Assembly (NCBI RefSeq): GCF_019059575.1
Contig: NW_024881709.1
Coordinates: forward strand, 186,001 to 250,000
DNA length: 64,000 bases
DNA from: Amphibalanus amphitrite
Lineage: Eukaryota; Arthropoda; Thecostraca; Balanomorpha; Balanidae
Reading direction: 5' to 3'
Each line of letters starts with the position of its first letter. The stretch's first letter is position 1. Under the pieces are notes generated by a model. The model was not told the origin of the DNA and did no database searches. It was given only the letters and a program-made list of their open reading frames with translations. Both the position numbers and the translations under genes were made by a program. Below are positions 58,301 to 64,000 of this stretch, piece after piece.

Positions 58301-61143
58301 ACTAATAACTACACGGACTGACAGTAGACAATAGATGTTGTTTTCATGTGAATTTTGTTGGAGGGGGTTTACCAGTTGCAATGCGTCATAACCTGTTGTT
58401 TCGACCACCATAAGTCATTTGCTAACGCCGCGTTTATTTTCAGCTCATCAACCACAACCACCACGACAACGACAACCACCACCACTACCGCTGCCACCAC
58501 CGCTGCTTCTGCGGCTGGAGCCGGTGGAGCGGCGGCTGTGACTACCACGGCGGCTCCGGAGGCAACCACGGCCGCTCCGGCAGCGACTACAGCTGCTCCG
58601 GCCGCCACCACTGCTGCGCCGCCGCCAGCTGCGCCCACAGAGGCCAGCTATGATGATCTGGACAGCTTCCAGCCCGGAACGAACCATACGTACCACATCA
58701 ACGGCACGGAGGTTCAGCAGGCGCAGATTGTGAGTACCACGCGCCGCATGCAGTAAGCTGAGAGGGTCCGCCTCATAAGGTCACCGATAGAAGGTGGATT
58801 TGTATAAGAGCGCCATGTTTGTATAACTTAGACAGCGCATACCGTCAGGCCGCACTGGACATGTGATCTGCTAGGAAGCGATGTCCACCGAATACCTAAG
58901 TCCTCAGAGTTCGTTTTACGGTGATAAACAGAGGCTGTGTGTTTATGTGATTGGTCTGCCTGTACCGATGTCAGTGTCACGGGCTGGTGGTATCAGATCC
59001 GCGCAGGGCCTTGGACGGGCTCTGGAGGCCATCAGTGGACGGCTGACAGCTCGGAGAACGGGGGCTGGCGCAGCTCGCTATTTTCCCCCTCTCCCGTCCC
59101 CGCCGCGAGCTTGATGGCCATAAAGAGCCGGCTAGACACGGGCTAATTGATTGGTTGATGCTGCCAGTAGCCTCTGCCAGCAGAAATGAGCATTGGTCAT
59201 AGTCTGTAAGATCCTGATAAATGGAACCGTCCGCTGAGCAGTGTAATGATTAGCGAGGCGAGTCCTGCTTTTATGTCTCAGCTCAGAGTTGAAGACTCGG
59301 GTCCACCCGGCCCACCGCTCACCAGTCCTCATCAGTTGGGATTTAGTACGAGGCACCCACACATCTGTCAGATATTATCCCCTTCATCAGTGTGCTCCCT
59401 GCTTCGACCCTTGCCGGCTGTTTTCTACGGTCTGAGGATGTGACTCGTGCACCCCGCGCAGGGCGCTGTGGTGCTCGCTTCCTGTCCGTGTGGCGTGCAC
59501 ACGGACAGCTGTCGACAGCTGCGGCAAAGACGATCATAACTCAGTCACACGGCGCACTCGCCTGGCGAATGAAATGCACGTCTGGGTAATATCACCTGGT
59601 TTTGATTGAATGGGCCCCGGAAGAAAATGTCCTAGCTTTGGCAGCGGTTGATCTGTTATTAGCGGGGAATGCTAGATGCGAAAACCATGCAAAGCTTATG
59701 TCAAAGGGGAAGGAAGAGAAAGCACGATAAACCCGCAATAGCGCTCGAACTGATTCAACTCTCACGTTGTGCATTGCAGGAAATTTCATGCATGAAAGCT
59801 CGGTGTGCTTAATTATTTTCCTGCAGTGAAGTGAATTTGAATGTTGTGCTTTCGCGTGCGGATTGACATTGGTATAGACCACTTTCTAGTTTCCAAATCA
59901 GTTTATGACAGTGGATGCACGCATGCAAGTGGCACGCGTAATATGTGGCTATCAATGGTCCGATCCTCGTGTAATTGTCAGGGTTTTTCGACTGTCATGT
60001 ATCGGTTACCTGTCACTGCAGTGGATGGAGCGCACCGTTAGATGTGCGTGCGTGTAACGGAAAAGTGTTACGGAATCTTTGCACCGACTCAGCGGGAAGT
60101 GACAGCTGAGAATATCACAGCTCACAAGCAGTGCGTGAAGGTCAGGGTGCAGGAGCTTTGACGATATAAGTCTGGTATATGACGCGGATATGCTGGAAAG
60201 GAGGCGACTGGTCGACTGGTTTGAACACTCATGTTTTACCTTCACTAGGACGTTATCGTTGTCTGTCATCGGCGGCGATGATTTCAATTCGAATAGCAAG
60301 GTCGGGTCATACCGGCAACTCGGGTCCAAATTTTCACCCGGCGACTCCAGACCATACGAGCAAGGTCTCAGATCCCGAGCTCGGTGCACTGTTAGCCGAT
60401 CTCTAAAACCCTCGGCCTCTGCTGGTCTCAAATTCATCGATCCAACCAAGGCATATCATGGAAACTACCTGCCGACCCGTCGGTATCAGCAGGCTGCTGA
60501 CTGCGGCTGTTGACGCCTCGTCTGATGATCCGGTGCCGACGCTGAGCTGAGATGAACTGATAAGCGCCGGTGCTGTCTCAGATGTCACCGGTGCAGTGTG
60601 GTTATCTGTGATACTGTCTGAGACGCTTCCTGTCCACCCGTCTGCTGCCCAGATCAAACCAGACACTGGACACTGACGGTGGAGCAGTGGATTGTAATGT
60701 ATCCCTGAAGCTGCGTCGTGTATTGCTGGGACGTATCAGTTGCTGGTACCTGTCTAAGACGATACGGTGACAGGAGTGATGAGCCAGGTGTCATTTGTCC
60801 AAGATAGGTGGTGTTGGTTTGCTCATCATAGCGGAAGTGCAGTTGACGTTGTTTACCCCGGCGCTACGGCTACGGAATGGTAACCGCCGACCATTTTCCA
60901 CCGCTTGCCGTCCAACGTCCACCGTCCACCAACCACTCTCCACCTTCAAGTCGTAAAAATGTCAAATGTCACCGCCCACTGATTTTAACCACCTACTTTC
61001 CCTCTCGCCAACAGGACGACCACAAGTACTACGAGTCCAAGTTCGTGCCTCAGGGCAAGGACTACTGGGTGGATCTGGATAAGCGGCCTGCCAGCAGCGT
61101 GGTACAGCACGACATGCTGTCAGAGGCACATCGACGCGCCGCG
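46341..61143 (+). CDS. PLXDC: Plexin domain-containing protein (PLXDC/TEM7-like), 5' part
   Basis: Four in-phase coding exons are visible: 46341-46443, 56476-56623, 58444-58729, 61015-61143 (222 residues); the rest lies beyond the window. PLXDC proteins are single-pass membrane receptors with a PSI/plexin-like ectodomain; PLXDC1 and 2 are reported receptors for PEDF. Exon 1 encodes a signal peptide (LWRIVLLAFATVQIVPLAFA). Exon 2 has RARR followed by Q, a furin-type site. Exon 3 is a Thr/Ala/Pro-rich mucin-like stretch, then two N-glycosylation sequons (NHT, NGT). Exon 4, KYYESKFVPQGKDYWVDLDK and HDMLSEAHRRAA, aligns with the PLXDC segment ending in LSNTHRQA, just before the conserved FPFYGH block. 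The long mucin-like segment is not in human PLXDC at this place. Exon 4 gives the family call; exons 1-3 are linked by phase and order. Confidence 0.8.
48015..48205 (+). repeat. Degenerate minisatellite, about 21-bp period
   Basis: About nine diverged units of CTGTCTAGGGAACAGTTTCT, in PLXDC intron 1. Confidence 0.7.
48840..50120 (+). other. GC- and CpG-rich island in PLXDC intron 1
   Basis: Strongly GC-rich with many CG dinucleotides. It includes a (CCCCCG)n-like run at 49201-49232 and long stretches without stops in more than one frame. It could be an internal promoter or a leader exon region. A possible acceptor at 49646-49647 opens into a stop-free segment, but no frame is favoured. Confidence 0.35.
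50447..50690 (+). repeat. CAGCGGGCTGG minisatellite, about 100-bp higher-order unit
   Basis: The word GGCAGCGGGCTGGGCTG and neighbours recur five or six times, and a larger block (GGGACAGCTGTAGCAGCGGG onward) is duplicated. The repeat also gives Pro/Gln/Ser-rich frames, which are artefacts. Confidence 0.75.
55150..55675. mobile_element. 526-bp MITE bounded by TTAA
   Basis: The left end AAAGGGACTGTCCCACCTT and right end AAGGTGGGATAGTCCCTTT are inverted repeats with one mismatch. TTAA forms the outer edge on both sides (55150-55153 and 55672-55675). TTAA duplications are the hallmark of piggyBac-like and Kolobok-like elements. There is no open frame of note. CRE palindromes at 55339-55346 and 55529-55536 lie inside. 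Confidence 0.75.
55919..56015. repeat. Foldback hairpin with 30-bp arms
   Basis: The arm 55919-55949 pairs with 55986-56015 apart from a small mismatch (TTCAATAAATGTCACC opposite GGTGACATTTATTGAA). The loop contains a second palindrome, GGGCCGTTAGGCCC. Confidence 0.75.
56041..56245. mobile_element. 205-bp foldback with 14-bp terminal inverted repeats
   Basis: TTTCCCATACCTGC at 56041-56054 is matched by GCAGGTATGGGAAA at 56232-56245. Inside is a 26-bp perfect palindrome (56093-56118), followed by a further partial copy of its arm, and a CRE at 56079-56086. Probably a MITE; no target duplication was confirmed. Confidence 0.55.
56624..58443 (+). other. PLXDC intron 2
   Basis: Besides the exon 2 copy, it holds a perfect 14-bp stem with an 8-nt loop (57733-57746 with 57755-57768) in AT-rich sequence, a pyrimidine-only tract (58002-58055), and two CRE palindromes 30 bp apart (58180-58187 and 58210-58217). 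Confidence 0.5.
56985..57060 (+). pseudogene. Degenerate copy of PLXDC exon 2 core
   Basis: The stretch encoding LHRARRQATP recurs about 480 bp downstream of exon 2, with synonymous and non-synonymous changes. It lacks a good donor right after the match. It looks like a diverged tandem duplication of part of the exon. Confidence 0.6.
58730..61014 (+). other. PLXDC intron 3, nothing notable
   Basis: No additional exon, RNA gene or mobile element was recognised in these 2.3 kb. Confidence 0.4.
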
Positions 61144-61835
61144 GTAAGTCGAGTGACATTTTTACCCGGAGCGGACACGAACACGAGTCCGTAGTGTTTA
61201 TGGAGAGCTGCCGCAGATACATGAGCAAGTGAATATGGATTACAGACGTATGGTAATGAGTTTTGAAATCATATTATGTGACTGTCGCATTATTTTCTTC
61301 TTCTCCCTATCTTCTATTTAAATATAAAATCCTTCTGAATAGCTCGCCAAATTACCACACATCCGTCTGAAGATTAGTGTGGCATGATTTGAGCCTTACT
61401 CCTAGAGGTCTTTCACCTTTCCCTCTCTACCCGTAACTACATGAACCAGTGAACTTTTCGCTGAGCCCTCCCCTTTACTGGGTGTGGGGCAGTGTCCCAA
61501 AATATTTCGATTTGGGTGGGAAACGACATCCAAATAAAAATCATTTTGCACTCTCATCTCAAATATCAAAGAGCAATTTTCCACTCCCAGCCTTTCTGAA
61601 AATAAGAATTTACATTGTCATTTTACATATTACATTTTACCTCATTATATAGAAATGTATGCCATTGATATTCTCTTTTTAACTACTTTTGGCCTTATCT
61701 GACTGGGAAATTTTCCACTCTTATCCCCCTTTTTGGAGAGGAATTTTCCCTCTGACACCCAAGCCAAAACACAATTTTGGGACACTGGTGTGGGGTAAAC
61801 GCCCAGACCACTAACTCTCCTTCCCGTGGACACAG

Positions 61836-61874
61836 GCCGACCACCCAGCGGCCATGTATCTCCAGCCGGTGGCC
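61836..61874 (+). CDS. Candidate 39-nt PLXDC microexon
   Basis: A pyrimidine-rich tract and CACAG precede 39 nt encoding ADHPAAMYLQPVA, followed by GTGAGT. The exon would start and end in phase 0, as required after exon 4, so it could be included or skipped without a frame change. No known family segment matches it, so it may be a chance pair of splice-like sites. Confidence 0.3.
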
Positions 61875-62305
61875 GTGAGTATTTCCCCGGCAAATAGGAC
61901 TCTTTTAGCACACTGCGTGCCGCTGCCAGACTATCATGATTTGATCTCGTGACCTGCCTGGTGTGCCCCAGAATGTGGCCCCGATTTCTACTCTCCCAAA
62001 GAAATCAGGGGCTGTTCATTGCTATTGATGTAGGTTTGGTTTCAGTTAGCGAGTGAAGCATTAGTTTTGACACGATCCGGGTCCCACTATGTATAACACT
62101 TAATGCAAAGTGACGATAAGTCATTTGCGTCAAATCCGCATGCTGATACATTCTTTCTGACGTGGCTAATGGGCACTATAGGGACATGTCAGACTGGAGG
62201 AGTTTCGGCCAGTCAAATGGGATTGGTCAGAATTGTTATCGGAAAATGCTGTCTGTGGTTATCTATCGCTTTTGAGAGGGATGAATTACTGCTGGCAGCA
62301 TGCTC

Positions 62306-63300
62306 TACAGGGTGGGCCAAAAAAAGTGTGTCACTTTTCAGCAACTATTTCTCGAAAGTGGTAAGAGATATCAAAAAGAAACTTTCACAACTTAAAGAAA
62401 ATCGTTTGACAAATTATATGATACCCATTTTATGAAAAAGTTTCAGTCGAACTGATGTTGCCATCACCATTTCAAAAATGGGATATGTGCGTCTTTTATG
62501 TTTGCGCATGTGCTCGAAGTGGGCACCTCAACGCTCAAGGCACGTCTGAACACGCTCCAGGAAACTGGCGCCCACCCTCTCCACGGTGGCTGCTGTCACT
62601 TCACGCACGTACTGCTCGACGCTGAGACGCAGCTCCTTCAGGTTACCGGGCTTGTTGCGATAGACGCTGTCCTTGCAGGCTCCCCAAAACCAGTAGTCCA
62701 GCGGGTTGAGGTCAGGACTGTGAGGAGCCCACTGCTTTTCGCTTCCCTTGGTGATCACGCTACAAGCTTTGTTCATGCAAGATGTAGCGCCACCGCACAC
62801 GGCCCGAGAGACACTGCAACTGCTCCAAGAGCTCTTCGGTTGCCGCGTGATCTCCAAGGGAAGCGAAAAGCAGTGGGCTCCTCACAGTCCTGACCTCAAC
62901 CCGCTGGACTACTGGTTTTGGGGAGCCTGCAAGGACAGCGTCTATCGCAACAAGCCCGGTAGCCTGGAGAAGCTGCGTGTCAGCGTCGATCATGGTACGT
63001 GCGTGAAGTGACAGCAGCCACCGCGGAGTGAGCGTCAGCTTCCTGGAGCGCGTTTCCGGATGGCCTTCAGCTTGGCGGTGCCCACTTCGACCACATGGCG
63101 CAAATAAAGAGATGCATAGATCCCGTTCTTTGAAATGATGATGGCAACGTCAGTTCGATTTGAACTTTTCCATTAAAATTGATATCATATAATTTGTCAA
63201 ACGATTTTCTTTAACCTGTGAAAGTTTCTTTTCCGTATCTCTTACTACTTTCGAGAAATTACTGCTGAAAAGTGACACACTTTTTTTGGCCCACCCTGTA
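62306..63300. mobile_element. Tc1/mariner-derived inverted dimer, 991 bp
   Basis: The element at 62308-63298 is bounded by TA on both sides. The ends CAGGGTGGGCCAAAAAAAGT and its exact complement are the tips of inverted repeats that stay alignable for over 200 bp. Each half carries the 3' part of a mariner-type transposase: the left half reads outward on the minus strand, the right half on the plus strand. The right half has MQDVAPPHTA and HSPDLNPLDYWFWG, containing the second and third acidic residues of the DD(D/E) triad, 36 residues apart. The N-terminal DNA-binding part is missing, so the element cannot make a transposase. It looks like two transposon 3' ends joined head-to-head. Confidence 0.88.
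62528..63011. pseudogene. Two broken mariner-type transposase fragments
   Basis: Minus-strand fragment 62857-62528 (ending in RVQTCLER) and plus-strand fragment 62748-63011 overlap in the centre of the inverted dimer. Both contain GSEKQWAPHSPDLNPLDYW. The plus copy loses the family C-terminus after KLRVSVD. Neither has a start domain. Confidence 0.8.
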
Positions 63301-64000
63301 AGCAAGCAAGTCACACGAGATCACTGTAAATATGCATGCCGGGTTGATGTTGAAAATTATTGGTTTGGACATGGTGTTCGTCTTTGAATCTTTGTGTCCT
63401 GATGTGCTGCGTGAGGTGGGTTTTCGTGTTGCTCAATAGCGTGGAGTGTATTCAATTATCGCGGTATTTATCTCTTGCTCTGCTACAGCTGATCTCTCAA
63501 TCAGAATTGTCATGGGCTGTGATTATGCGTTGAACTTAACGAGATCGAGGAGGTAACGCCCCCGTTCCTCCTCAATGATCACATAGAGAAACACCAGAGT
63601 GTTACTGCTACTGCCACGAATTTGTTTATAGTGGCTGACGCTGTGAGTGAGGCCTGCCCGTCAGAATGGGATCCCGTTACTGCCCAGTCCTGGGTTTAGG
63701 AAAGGGACGATCACGAAAGGAGAGGGCTTACACAGTCGCCAGCCGCAAAGGGACGGTCATGAGGGGGGGGGGGGGACTTACACAGTCGCCGCTCGGTCGC
63801 GATCTTCCGCCCTTAGGCTGTCCTCACGTGATCTTCGCTCTCCTAAATCCTCCTCACTTGTATGTTTTCTCCCTCCCTTCATTTTTCTCCCTCCCTCCCA
63901 ATGTATCTTGTCGTAGTCTGTGAGCGTTCTGTATTTATCTTTCCCATTTTTTAATGCTCCTGTTCTTAGTCCCAAGTTGTCTTATCCTGCCCTCCCCTGT

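Larger units (their letters stand above)
61144..64000 (+). other. PLXDC intron after exon 4, to window end
   Basis: The next strongly conserved PLXDC segment (around FPFYGH) is not present, so the following main exon is beyond the window. The stretch contains a candidate microexon (61836-61874), a Tc1/mariner-derived element (62308-63298) and a G homopolymer near 63764-63775. Confidence 0.5.

Noticed and set aside
58369-58696. Val/Ala- and Arg/Ser/Gly-rich frames on the minus strand
   Set aside because: Antisense of the Thr/Ala-rich PLXDC exon 3.

Overview
This is nuclear DNA from an animal. The genes have many GT-AG introns, and the proteins are the metazoan transcription factor CREB, Mediator subunit MED24, proteasome subunit beta-3, a LanC-like protein and a plexin-domain (TEM7-like) receptor. 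Exons are GC-rich, introns are long, and the DNA between genes is full of microsatellites, minisatellites and small DNA transposons. An invertebrate, most likely an arthropod such as a crustacean, fits best, but the species cannot be fixed from this window.

Layout from left to right. Positions 1-2770 hold copies of a dispersed repeat separated by a CCCTAC/CACTAC array. A CREB gene runs on the plus strand (coding exons 6773-12441, complete, 295 residues), and palindromic CRE sites are scattered through it and downstream. Positions 17274-22174 hold a 4.9 kb foldback element whose two inverted arms are tandem arrays of a 478-bp unit, flanked by a 10-bp target duplication and carrying a nested 174-bp MITE. 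A LANCL gene lies on the minus strand (30547-25523; last exon not found). It is head-to-head with PSMB3 on the plus strand (31162-34918, complete, 204 residues), whose first intron carries a 1.5 kb transposon with an array of 18-bp palindromic boxes. MED24 follows on the minus strand (44262-35780, 18 coding exons, 979 residues), tail-to-tail with PSMB3. A PLXDC gene on the plus strand begins at 46341, head-to-head with MED24, and continues past the right end.

The genes are housekeeping or signalling genes and do not form one pathway. CREB and MED24 both act in transcription, PSMB3 in protein turnover, LANCL in glutathione chemistry and PLXDC at the cell surface. The unusual content is mostly repeat biology: the foldback satellite element dense in AGGTCA half-sites, the PSMB3-intron transposon with regularly built 18-bp boxes, a cluster of GTGACCCAG motifs, a Tc1/mariner inverted dimer, and the CRE clusters at the CREB locus. 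All exon limits were read by eye from splice signals, reading phase and remembered family sequence. No search was run.
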